NCBI GenBank assembly: GCA_964529325.1 | Contig: CAZGWH010000036.1 | Coordinates: 1 to 22,334, forward strand | DNA from: GCA-2689995 sp964529325 | GTDB lineage: Bacteria; Fidelibacterota; Marinisomatia; SCGC-AAA003-L08; GCA-2689995 | DNA: 22,334 nt | Direction of reading: 5' to 3' | Part shown: positions 1-7,006 of the stretch, in pieces | Layout: each line of letters opens with the position of its first letter | Position numbering within the stretch: the first letter of the stretch is position 1 | Translations under genes and position numbers: made by a program | Notes under the pieces: generated by a model | What the model saw: only the letters and a program-made list of their open reading frames with translations | Told to the model about the DNA's origin: nothing | The model's database searches: none

Positions 1-287
1 ATATTCATATATTTTCAATTATTCGATGGGCTTTCTTTGCATTACTGCCAACGGTGGCAATATGAAAATGTTGGGCGTTTTGAAACACAAAACTTTCAAT
101 TTACTATACCGTTTATTTAATGTTAATCTGTTCATATTTAGTACTATCTGCCCAATTTTTTATATTGCGTGTTGTAGCCAGTACTTCTTTCTTCCAGTCT
201 GTCTGCCAGTGGGTTGGGGCAGACAGACTCTTTGACAAGTTTTGGTCGTGCGATAGGTTTTTCGAGCGACTTGGAAATGTATAGGCT
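1..287. other. Non-coding region 3' of the Jet-like operon
   Basis: I see no credible gene here: short open frames exist on both strands, but none has a ribosome binding site or recognisable domain. The stretch lies downstream of the last Jet-like gene. It holds a small inverted repeat TGCCA-ACGG-TGGCA (46-59), a perfect 12 bp hairpin (196-229), and the octamer TGCCAACG (46-53) whose reverse complement CGTTGGCA sits at 293-300 inside the end of the last gene. It looks like the trailing end of a cassette or mobile segment rather than ordinary spacer. The far side of the element, if any, is outside the window. Confidence 0.5.
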
Positions 288-300
288 TTATTCGTTGGCA
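46..300. repeat. Inverted octamer bounding a cassette-like 3' segment
   Basis: TGCCAACG at 46-53 is matched by its exact reverse complement CGTTGGCA at 293-300. The right copy overlaps the last codons of the 175-residue gene, whose stop codon follows directly on the minus strand, and the left copy ends the spacer. The 12 bp hairpin lies between them. The arrangement resembles, but does not match, integron attC sites: the core RYYYAAC/GTTRRRY is violated, and 255 bp is long for attC. From memory, many Bacteroidota accessory genes end in similar ACTGCCAACGG-type segments. An 8-mer pair alone could arise by chance. Confidence 0.3.
196..229 (-). terminator. 12 bp perfect hairpin, possible terminator of the Jet-like operon
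   Basis: AGTCTGTCTGCC (196-207) and GGCAGACAGACT (218-229) are exact reverse complements separated by a 10 nt loop. The hairpin is about 60 nt beyond the stop codon of the last Jet-like gene. It is far more GC-rich than its surroundings. On the minus strand it is followed by GGAAGAAAG rather than a U tract, so it is not a textbook intrinsic terminator. It could instead be an mRNA 3' stabiliser or part of a mobile-element end. The structure is certain; its role is not. Confidence 0.45.
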
Positions 301-815
301 TTATTCAGTTCAGATTTTATTAATTCACGTGTAAAGTCAATGAATAATTTGTAAGCTTTAGTAAAAGAATATTTATCATCTGAATGTTTAATCGCAATGT
401 TTCTTTTTACCATAGTTGAGCCAACTAATCTTTTAATACTATCAGCATCATTTAATTGTTTGTTAGATTTAACAATGTCAGTCCAAGTACTATTTTTTAT
501 GTATTCAATTATTTCATCAATATGAAAGTCCGAAAATCCTAACTCATCCATAAAATTCTTTCCCTCTTTGTCTAATTCGTAGCAAAAGATTGAGAAAAAT
601 ATACTAATATCACGAGAAGTGTTTTCGTTTGTTTCTTTGGAAATTAAGTAATAAAATTCTTGAGTACTTTTTAATTCAAAACCAAACGACTTATCGAAAA
701 AGTTAACATAAAATTCTTGATTTTCCTTTACGATATCAAAGTAAGATTCATCAATGGTTATGAATCTTCCATCCATTAAAGATGTAACTATCTGTTTATG
801 TTTATTAGGATACAT
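288..815 (-). CDS. jetB: MukE/JetB-like winged-helix subunit of a Wadjet-type condensin
   Basis: Fourth and last gene of the Jet-like operon; its ATG overlaps the end of the upstream kleisin-like gene by 11 nt, so translation is probably coupled. The 175-residue protein has the outline of the MukE/MksE/JetB (DUF4194-like) family: an N-terminal segment 'LMDGRFIT' followed by a helix and 'FFDKSFGFELKST' (about residues 13-52), which recalls the 'G-x-[FY]-I ... yF..lG.eL' pattern of those winged-helix proteins, then two further helical blocks and a basic C terminus. In MukBEF and JetABC this subunit dimerises and binds the kleisin centre. No catalytic motif is expected or seen. The assignment rests mostly on gene context and weak motif resemblance; a profile comparison with JetB/MksE would settle it. 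Confidence 0.6.
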   Translation of the reverse strand: MYPNKHKQIVTSLMDGRFITIDESYFDIVKENQEFYVNFFDKSFGFELKSTQEFYYLISKETNENTSRDISIFFSIFCYELDKEGKNFMDELGFSDFHIDEIIEYIKNSTWTDIVKSNKQLNDADSIKRLVGSTMVKRNIAIKHSDDKYSFTKAYKLFIDFTRELIKSELNNANE

Positions 816-2013
816 TTTCTTTTTTGGTGATTTTTAGTTTTGGCATTATTAATTCTCCTTGTTCTGTTTTAAAAGATATATTTCGGTTCTCTTTGTCTTG
901 TTGAATTTCATAATCCTCCTCAAAGATTAAGCTGGTAATCATCAAATAATTTTCAAAATTAAAATTCTTGTTTTCATTTTCTAATGATGTTTTGCACCAA
1001 GTAAAAAAGTCGTCCAAAGGAAGTTTTGAGTTTAGCTGAGAATTGTATTCGCTTTTGTTGAAAATCCATTGTTCTACAATATCAGTATTTTCTTCAATAA
1101 AGACATCTTCTTCATTTTTGAATTGGTCAAAATACTCTTTTGTGTTTTCGTAAATAAACGGATTGTAAAGATTGTCTCTTTTGGTATTAAATAGTTCAGG
1201 TGGTTTAATTCCTTTGTAACAATTACCGTTTGTCAGATATAAGTGAAAACCTTGTAAATATTCACTTTCAGTTCTTATTCTATCTATAAGAGGTAAAAGC
1301 TCGTTACTCAAGATAGTAGATTGTTGACTAATATCTTTTACTACTTGTCTTAATAGATTGTAGAGTTTTTCAAATTGCCTTCTTATACTTTCGTCTGCAT
1401 AATCAAAACGTTTATTATTTGTAAGCTGAGAAATACTAAGCAGTTCGTTATAAATTGATTGTGAGTGATTAATATCTAAAATTGTGTTTAATGGAATAAT
1501 ATAGTAATCAATTAAATATCTCGCTTTTTGTACTTTTTCTTGATATTCTATTTTTCGAGTGTTTGCCTTTAGTTCTCTAGATTCATTTAAAAGGCTTACT
1601 GTGTTATTTGTAACTGCATTTGTAAATTTCTTAATCTCGTTTGCTAAAGCTTCAATTCTATCTAACAAAATGTTTTTGTCTTGATAAATACCTTCTTTTA
1701 TATTCAAAAATAAAGTTCTAATAGACTGACCAAATTTTTCAATCTCTTCTGGAAGTAAAGGTTTAAATTGTTGAAGTACAAATTCAAATAAAACGAAATA
1801 AGGCACATTAATTACATAATCATCATTTTGTTCAACAAGTAATTTGTGTTCGAAAAGTTGATTTTCAATGTCGTTTCCAAATTCTTTAAGCGCATCAGAA
1901 ACCTGACTTTTTAATATAATTTCATTCTTAACTTGTATATCAAAGAGTTGCCTAAGCAAGTCAAAATGAGTTGCTAAAAATTGTAATATTGTTTTTGGTT
2001 CTGATTTAAACAT
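805..2013 (-). CDS. jetA: Kleisin-like subunit (JetA/MksF-like) of a Wadjet-type condensin
   Basis: The ATG overlaps the stop of the Toprim gene by 8 nt, and its own end overlaps the next gene by 11 nt. The 402-residue product has no signal peptide or membrane segment. Residues about 8-75 read like a winged-helix domain (helices 'TILQFLATHFDLLRQLFDIQ' and 'SDALKEFGNDIENQLFEHKLL', then a beta wing 'DDYVINVPYFVL'). Residues about 80-250 are long amphipathic helices, and the C-terminal part (about 330-395) is a compact mixed region. This is the layout of JetA/MksF/MukF kleisins, which bridge the SMC heads and recruit the MukE-like dimer. It is somewhat shorter than the JetA proteins I recall. 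The family call is inferred from architecture and neighbours; I see no invariant motif. Alternative: an unrelated helical adaptor of an SMC defence ATPase. Confidence 0.6.
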   Translation of the reverse strand: MFKSEPKTILQFLATHFDLLRQLFDIQVKNEIILKSQVSDALKEFGNDIENQLFEHKLLVEQNDDYVINVPYFVLFEFVLQQFKPLLPEEIEKFGQSIRTLFLNIKEGIYQDKNILLDRIEALANEIKKFTNAVTNNTVSLLNESRELKANTRKIEYQEKVQKARYLIDYYIIPLNTILDINHSQSIYNELLSISQLTNNKRFDYADESIRRQFEKLYNLLRQVVKDISQQSTILSNELLPLIDRIRTESEYLQGFHLYLTNGNCYKGIKPPELFNTKRDNLYNPFIYENTKEYFDQFKNEEDVFIEENTDIVEQWIFNKSEYNSQLNSKLPLDDFFTWCKTSLENENKNFNFENYLMITSLIFEEDYEIQQDKENRNISFKTEQGELIMPKLKITKKENVS

Positions 2014-2800
2014 TGATTAAAATTTCTTGTTCTAAAAATCTATTTGTACGAGCAACTTGTTCTCTAACTTTCACGACAATAGAATCTTTTGAGTTTTTTA
2101 CAGCATTACTCATTTTAGCTTTGTTTCCTTTTAAGGATGCTGAATGTTTCTCGAAAAGTTTACTATAATTGGTAGGTAGATACAACTCAGCATTTGTAAA
2201 TACTTCTTTTATTCTTAAATATTCATCAAGTCCATTAAAGTCATAGTCGACAAAAACTAAAACTTCCTTTGCTTTTATTATTGAAATAGACTCTTTTCCT
2301 ATGCGACCATATTTGTGTACAAATAAATGCTCATTACCAAGCAATTTTTCTGCATTTAAAAAGGTTTCTAAATTTTCAACAAAACAGATTTTATTGGCAA
2401 TAACTGAATTTGGAATGACAGAGAATAAACCAAATTCACAAGTGTACTTTTCTATATCAACAAGTTGCTTATTGATTTGAACAGATTTAAAACCTCTAAA
2501 CAGAAAAATAGGGTTATTGTCAACTTTTGTTGCTTTTGAGTTTCTATATTTTTTAATATTTCCTGATTTGCTTCTAGAAACATTTTGTTTGGGGAATGAG
2601 GTCTTGAAAAACTTTCCAAATTCATTTTCTTTAGAAACTTCAATTTTGAAACCTCTACCAAATTTTAATGATTCCAAAATTTCGGCACGAAGTAAGTTTT
2701 GAAAAATATCAGATTGTAAAACGCTTTTTGGAATAGCTGACCTTAAAACCGACTTGCTTTCAAATAATAATTTATATGTCTTGAAATCAACTTCTTTCAT
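2006..2800 (-). CDS. jetD: Small Toprim-domain nuclease subunit, JetD/MksG-like
   Basis: 264 residues, starting with an ATG that overlaps the SMC gene's stop (TAATG). The N-terminal third looks like a winged-helix DNA-binding domain. The C-terminal half carries a Toprim signature: 'CFVENLETFLN' supplies the conserved glutamate (E142) and 'VLVFVDYDFNGLDEY' the DxD pair (D185, D187), matching the 'EN..tf' and 'GDiDxxG' motifs of JetD/DUF2220 proteins and topoisomerase VI A. A terminal 'RFLEQEIL' (about 254-261) recalls the 'LEQE' ending of JetD. In Wadjet systems this subunit cuts circular DNA once the condensin has extruded it. It is short compared with the usual JetD (about 380-400 residues by memory), so the N-terminal region is reduced. 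Toprim call: strong; JetD equivalence: good, given the SMC partner. Confidence 0.75.
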   Translation of the reverse strand: MKEVDFKTYKLLFESKSVLRSAIPKSVLQSDIFQNLLRAEILESLKFGRGFKIEVSKENEFGKFFKTSFPKQNVSRSKSGNIKKYRNSKATKVDNNPIFLFRGFKSVQINKQLVDIEKYTCEFGLFSVIPNSVIANKICFVENLETFLNAEKLLGNEHLFVHKYGRIGKESISIIKAKEVLVFVDYDFNGLDEYLRIKEVFTNAELYLPTNYSKLFEKHSASLKGNKAKMSNAVKNSKDSIVVKVREQVARTNRFLEQEILINV

Positions 2801-5460
2801 TATGCTTGAAACGGTTTTCTTAATATGACATTTCCATTCTTCTCACAAACAACGATTTTACCTTTGTTTCTTCTGACTAGATAGTATTTGTCAAAACCAT
2901 CATAAGGATGAAGTGGTGCAGCTGAAATTGGTATAAAATTATGTTCCTTACAGAAGTTTAGGATTTCAATTCTGTTTGCTTCATCAATAGTTCCAATTTC
3001 ATCAACAAAAAGCACAATTTTGTTTTCATCATCTTTTATAACTATTTGATTAATAATAGACATAATAAGAACTAATCGAATCATTTTATCTGTTCCGTCA
3101 GATTCAATTTGATTTTTTAAGTCAACGACTTTATGTTGTCCTTTTTTGTGTAAATGAAGTTTAATATCAAACAAATCATTAAAAGTGATTGTGGTTTGAT
3201 TGTCTAAATATTTATTGAGTGTATTTAGGTTTTCTGACTGGTCATCAAAAATTAATTCAGAAGTTAAATCTCTAATTTGAATGATTTTATTTAAGTCTTT
3301 TATAAGTTTCTCATTCTCAATTATTCCTATCTTCAAAGTGTCAATGTCAGAAATTTTTATTTTCTTAATTTTTGAGTTGAATTGATTTGTGATAAATGAA
3401 TTAAATTCTTCAAATCTTGAATAGATTGTGCGACAAGGATTTGCAAATTGAGTTGATATGCTATTAAGTAAACCATCTATTGCCTTTTGTTTGTCTTCTA
3501 GTGTCACTAATTCAGAATCAACGTGTTTTATGAAATCTATTTCGCTTGCAAATGATGTTTCTGTTTTTGTTTTTAGTTTTTCGAAAAGACTATCTTTCTT
3601 ATACTTTATGTCTTTTCTTTCCTCAAAATTTCTTTTAAGGTTTTTGTAGATATTGTCAAGTGAATCTGTAGATTGATATTCGGCTGGTTTAATGCCAAGT
3701 TGCTCAAGTTCCACTTTCCAAGTTTGAATTTCTATAATTCTATTTTCTTTATTGGTAATGTCTTTTTCTGCTTGTCTTAGAGTTTCATCTAGTACTCTGA
3801 TTTCTTCTTCAATTAATTTAATGTCCTTAGTTGATTGTTCATTTTCTTTTTTTAGGTTTTCAAATTCTATTTTAATGGTTTCAAGTTCATTTTCAAAGGT
3901 TGGGAGTTGTTTTAACTTTTCGATTTTGTCGTTTACAACTTTGATTTTTGCAATTATTGCAACTAAATCTTTACTATACTTTTCTAAATCTTTGGCTATT
4001 GGTAAAAGTTTTTTATTTATTTCCTTTTCTTTCTCTAATTGCTTGATTTGCTTTTTTAATTCGTCAATAGATTCTATTGGCTTTCCTTTCAAATCATTTG
4101 GTAATTCAATAGCTCCATCAAATAACTTCATCAAGTTTTCAGTTTGCTTGATTCTTGCTGAAATATTATCAGAAGGTAAACTTGTTATATCTGTTGAAAG
4201 AATTCTATTTAGTAGTTCTTTATTGTCTTGACTATCTGATAATTGATGAATTAATTGGTTTGAATAGCCTTCTACTTGATTTGTAATTCTTGAAATTTTC
4301 GATTCGGCTTTTTGGATGTTGTTTTCAATCTCTTTGCTACTTAGTTTTTGGTTTTCAATTAAAGTAATTTGACTTTCAATATTTTTTCTTTCTTTATCTA
4401 AGTTTTGAAAAGATTGTTCTAAAAAAGGTAAACCTTCATAAGCCTTTATTTTTATTATTAATTTCTCTTTTTTATCAAGGTTTTTTTGTTTTTGCTCAAT
4501 CTGGCTGGTTTTTTTCCCAATAAGCTGATTCAACTCCTTTTCTTTTGGTGTAAGCGTCTCATTTAAGTGATTTCGTTTCTCATCTCTTTCTGTTTTCATT
4601 TTAGAAACATATGTTCCTAATTCAGAATATAGAGATGAATACTGTTGGTCAAACGCAAAAATTAATTCTGATAAAATCGCACTTTTGCCTGCGTATTGAT
4701 TTACTAATTCTTTGAAATCAGTAAAGCTACGTTGAATACTCTTAATTACTTTTATATCTCGATTATGCTTTAATAAAGTTTGAATATCCTTTTGATTTTT
4801 CATTGAAAATGAAACACTTTCGTTTTCTTTATTGTCAGCAATTATCAAAGAATCTTTTAGAGAATCATTATTGATTAATTTTGAATTTATCAGGTATTTA
4901 TAGATTTTTGAAAAATTGTTACTTATTCCACGCCCATCCTGATTTACGGTTTGATTTAACCAAACAACTCCATTGTTTCTTTTCCCCTTTTGGTAAACAA
5001 AATTAAAAACGTCTCTACGATTAGGAAATTTACTGTGTTCTATTCCGTTTGTGGTAAATTCGGATAGTAAAGAATCAAACTTTCTTAACTTTTGACCGTT
5101 TTCTGTTTCTGTAAAATAGAATTCTTCTTTGTATTCGCTATCAATTTTATAATAATCTAGATTACCTTCAGCGTTTTTCTTTACAAGAATAGAGTAGTAG
5201 CGGTTTTTAAAAATCTCAAAAACAATAAAACTAGAATTTATTGAAGGAAAATAATGGTTAATAGTCGTTTTATCGCCTATTCGATTTCCACTAAATGTCA
5301 TTTGTTTTCCATCAATGATGTAAAGAAAATTCAAGGCATATATTAGTGTACTTTTTCCTATGTTATTTGGACCTACAATTTGTAAAGAATTACAGTTATC
5401 TAGTTCAATATCGGCTTTTGAATAAATATCAGAGTTGAAAATTAATAGTCTTTTTAGCAT
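2800..5460 (-). CDS. jetC: SMC/MukB-like ATPase, JetC-like subunit of a Wadjet-type system
   Basis: First gene of the four-gene operon; 886 residues. Walker A is GPNNIGKST (30-38), and Walker B is IVLFVDE (about 815-821) followed by a D-loop-like 'IGTID'. The position of the ABC signature holds 'SDGTDKM' (about 787-793) in place of LSGGQ. Between the two head halves are lysine/glutamate-rich coiled coils, roughly 285-400 and 465-700, separated by a less helical stretch at about 405-465 that would be the hinge; no Zn-hook CxxC is visible there. This fits the SMC/RecN/MukB fold and the JetC role: ATP-driven DNA loop extrusion. Usual JetC/MukB proteins are longer (about 1,100-1,500 by memory), so this has shortened arms. 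A weak GAAAG lies 7 nt before the ATG. Alternative: an SMC ATPase of another defence family, but the Toprim and MukE-like neighbours favour Wadjet. Confidence 0.8.
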   Translation of the reverse strand: MLKRLLIFNSDIYSKADIELDNCNSLQIVGPNNIGKSTLIYALNFLYIIDGKQMTFSGNRIGDKTTINHYFPSINSSFIVFEIFKNRYYSILVKKNAEGNLDYYKIDSEYKEEFYFTETENGQKLRKFDSLLSEFTTNGIEHSKFPNRRDVFNFVYQKGKRNNGVVWLNQTVNQDGRGISNNFSKIYKYLINSKLINNDSLKDSLIIADNKENESVSFSMKNQKDIQTLLKHNRDIKVIKSIQRSFTDFKELVNQYAGKSAILSELIFAFDQQYSSLYSELGTYVSKMKTERDEKRNHLNETLTPKEKELNQLIGKKTSQIEQKQKNLDKKEKLIIKIKAYEGLPFLEQSFQNLDKERKNIESQITLIENQKLSSKEIENNIQKAESKISRITNQVEGYSNQLIHQLSDSQDNKELLNRILSTDITSLPSDNISARIKQTENLMKLFDGAIELPNDLKGKPIESIDELKKQIKQLEKEKEINKKLLPIAKDLEKYSKDLVAIIAKIKVVNDKIEKLKQLPTFENELETIKIEFENLKKENEQSTKDIKLIEEEIRVLDETLRQAEKDITNKENRIIEIQTWKVELEQLGIKPAEYQSTDSLDNIYKNLKRNFEERKDIKYKKDSLFEKLKTKTETSFASEIDFIKHVDSELVTLEDKQKAIDGLLNSISTQFANPCRTIYSRFEEFNSFITNQFNSKIKKIKISDIDTLKIGIIENEKLIKDLNKIIQIRDLTSELIFDDQSENLNTLNKYLDNQTTITFNDLFDIKLHLHKKGQHKVVDLKNQIESDGTDKMIRLVLIMSIINQIVIKDDENKIVLFVDEIGTIDEANRIEILNFCKEHNFIPISAAPLHPYDGFDKYYLVRRNKGKIVVCEKNGNVILRKPFQA

Positions 5461-5664
5461 TTTATTTCTTTCAAAATTAATAAATATATATTCAATTTTT
5501 GTTATTCTTTTTTTCTATTGCAAAAAATTGCAAATTACCATTTTTTTTAATTATGTATAGCTTGTTGAAAACGCTATTGTGTTTATCGGGGTTATAAGTA
5601 TTATTTTTCAATTGTATAATAACGGAAATATTCATGTTAAAAGAGTATTTATTTATAAATAACT
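5461..5664. promoter_or_regulatory. Spacer between purA and the Jet-like operon, probable promoter region
   Basis: 204 bp of very AT-rich DNA with no gene. It must hold the promoter of the Jet-like operon, since the four genes are tightly packed behind it. I cannot pick a convincing -35/-10 pair. A notable element is the doubled palindrome TTGCAA-aaaa-TTGCAA (5518-5533), about 58 bp upstream of the jetC-like start, which could be an operator or chance in AT-rich DNA. A 14 bp AT-only palindrome TTATTTATAAATAA (5649-5662) follows the purA stop immediately. The more GC-containing patch around 5571-5595 differs from its surroundings and may mark the junction of the accessory segment with the purA region; this is speculation. 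Confidence 0.3.
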
Positions 5665-6933
5665 TCACCCTTCAATAATTTGGTCTCGAGCTGGGCCAGT
5701 AGAAATAATTTTAATGGGAATACCTAAATTTTCTTCTAAATATCGAATATAATCTTTTGCTTTACCCGGTAAATTTTCTAAATGATGAAAACCAATGGTA
5801 GATACTTTCCAACCCGGAAATGAAGTATAAACAGGTTCAACATTTTCTAAATCGCACATACTTGCTGAATAACTTGACATTTCTTTTCCATTAATTTTAT
5901 AGCCTGTGCAAATCTTAATTTCATCAAAATTATCTAAAATATCTAATTTAGTTAATGCAATTTCTGTTAATCCATTTACCTGAACACTAAATTTAGAAGC
6001 GAGTAAATCAAACCAACCACACCTTCTAGGCCTACCTGTAGTTGCACCAAATTCTTTACCAATTCTTCTTAATTTTTCACCCGTCGCATCAAATAATTCC
6101 GTTGGGAATGGGCCTTCTCCAACTCGTGTGCAATATGCTTTAAAAATGCCAATATGCCTACCAATTTTATGAAGAGGTAAACCAAGCCCTGAGGAAATAC
6201 CACCAGTAGATGGTGATGATGATGTAACAAACGGATATGTACCATGGTCAATATCTAATAAAGTTCCTTGAGCACCTTCAATTAACATTTTTTGAGAATT
6301 GTCTAAATGACTTTGAATAATTTCATACACATTACCCACAAAATTTGAAATTTTACTAATTACAGTTAAATAACTTTTTATTTTTATTTCTAAATCTTGT
6401 TTTAAATCAATTGAAATTTCACAATTTTTTATCGCGTCATCTAATCTATAATTTAATTTTTTTTCTAATTTATCTAAATCTAATAAATCTGTACCTCTAA
6501 TCCCTGTTCTATTAAATTTATCCACATAAGTTGGTCCAATTCCTTTACCTGTTGTTCCAATTGGTTTATCCAACCCTTTTTCTCTATGTAAATCTATTGC
6601 TTTATGAATTGGTGTTACTATATGGGCATTATGTGCAATTATTAATCGACCATCTACAGATATGCTTTTTTCCGCAATTTGATTAATTTCTTCAACTAAA
6701 CCTTCAGGGTCAATCACCATTCCATTGCCTAAAACACAAATGCAATCCTCTCTTAATATTCCAGAGGGGATTTGATGGAGTACAAACTTTTCTTCTCCTA
6801 AATAAACGGTATGGCCTGCGTTTGCTCCACCTTGATACCGTGCGACGAGTTCAACATCTACGCTGAGTACATCTACAATTTTACCCTTACCTTCGTCACC
6901 CCATTGACCACCAACAACTGAGATTACACTCAT
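5665..6933 (-). CDS. purA: Adenylosuccinate synthetase
   Basis: Catalyses GTP-dependent joining of IMP and aspartate to adenylosuccinate, the first committed step to AMP; cytoplasmic. The 422-residue length is normal for the family. Hallmarks are all present: the P-loop-like 'GGQWGDEGKGK' (about 8-18) with its catalytic aspartate, 'GGANAGHT' (about 35-42) with the catalytic histidine, 'GTTGKGIGPTYVDK' (about 126-139), and 'GATTGRPRRCGWFD' (about 296-309). The ATG has a clear GGAG six nucleotides upstream. A terminator hairpin ends only about 15 nt before the start, so the gene either has its own promoter overlapping the end of secF or is controlled by read-through of that hairpin. Housekeeping gene; marks the chromosomal side of the junction with the Jet-like operon. 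Confidence 0.98.
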   Translation of the reverse strand: MSVISVVGGQWGDEGKGKIVDVLSVDVELVARYQGGANAGHTVYLGEEKFVLHQIPSGILREDCICVLGNGMVIDPEGLVEEINQIAEKSISVDGRLIIAHNAHIVTPIHKAIDLHREKGLDKPIGTTGKGIGPTYVDKFNRTGIRGTDLLDLDKLEKKLNYRLDDAIKNCEISIDLKQDLEIKIKSYLTVISKISNFVGNVYEIIQSHLDNSQKMLIEGAQGTLLDIDHGTYPFVTSSSPSTGGISSGLGLPLHKIGRHIGIFKAYCTRVGEGPFPTELFDATGEKLRRIGKEFGATTGRPRRCGWFDLLASKFSVQVNGLTEIALTKLDILDNFDEIKICTGYKINGKEMSSYSASMCDLENVEPVYTSFPGWKVSTIGFHHLENLPGKAKDYIRYLEENLGIPIKIISTGPARDQIIEG

Positions 6934-6948
6934 TTTTTCTCCAAAATA

Positions 6949-6974
6949 AAAAACTCCGCTGTTGCGGAGTTTTT
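6949..6974 (-). terminator. Intrinsic terminator after secF, abutting the purA ribosome binding site
   Basis: AAAAACTCCGC (6949-6959) pairs perfectly with GCGGAGTTTTT (6964-6974) around a 4 nt loop TGTT. On the minus strand the stem is followed by a T-rich run (TTTTTTATTTT counting the stem end), giving a strong intrinsic terminator about 33 nt past the secF stop. The A/T flanks make it potentially active in both directions. It ends about 15 nt before the purA ATG, with the purA GGAG in between. Confidence 0.85.
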
Positions 6975-7006
6975 ATTAATTAATTATTCTTACTCACTAT
7001 ATTAAA

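Noticed and set aside
26..235. 69-codon open frame on the plus strand
   Set aside because: Cysteine- and phenylalanine-rich translation with no start signal; it crosses the same non-coding structures.
46..300. Integron attC site
   Set aside because: Core consensus RYYYAAC/GTTRRRY is not met and the segment is longer than typical; kept only as a cassette-like observation.
113..301. 62-codon open frame on the minus strand overlapping the end of the last Jet-like gene
   Set aside because: It lies across the hairpin and the inverted octamers, has no ribosome binding site, and reads like translated repeat DNA rather than a protein.
3752..4231. 159-codon plus-strand frame inside the SMC gene
   Set aside because: It is the serine/phenylalanine-rich antisense shadow of the lysine/glutamate-rich coiled coil, with no initiation signal.
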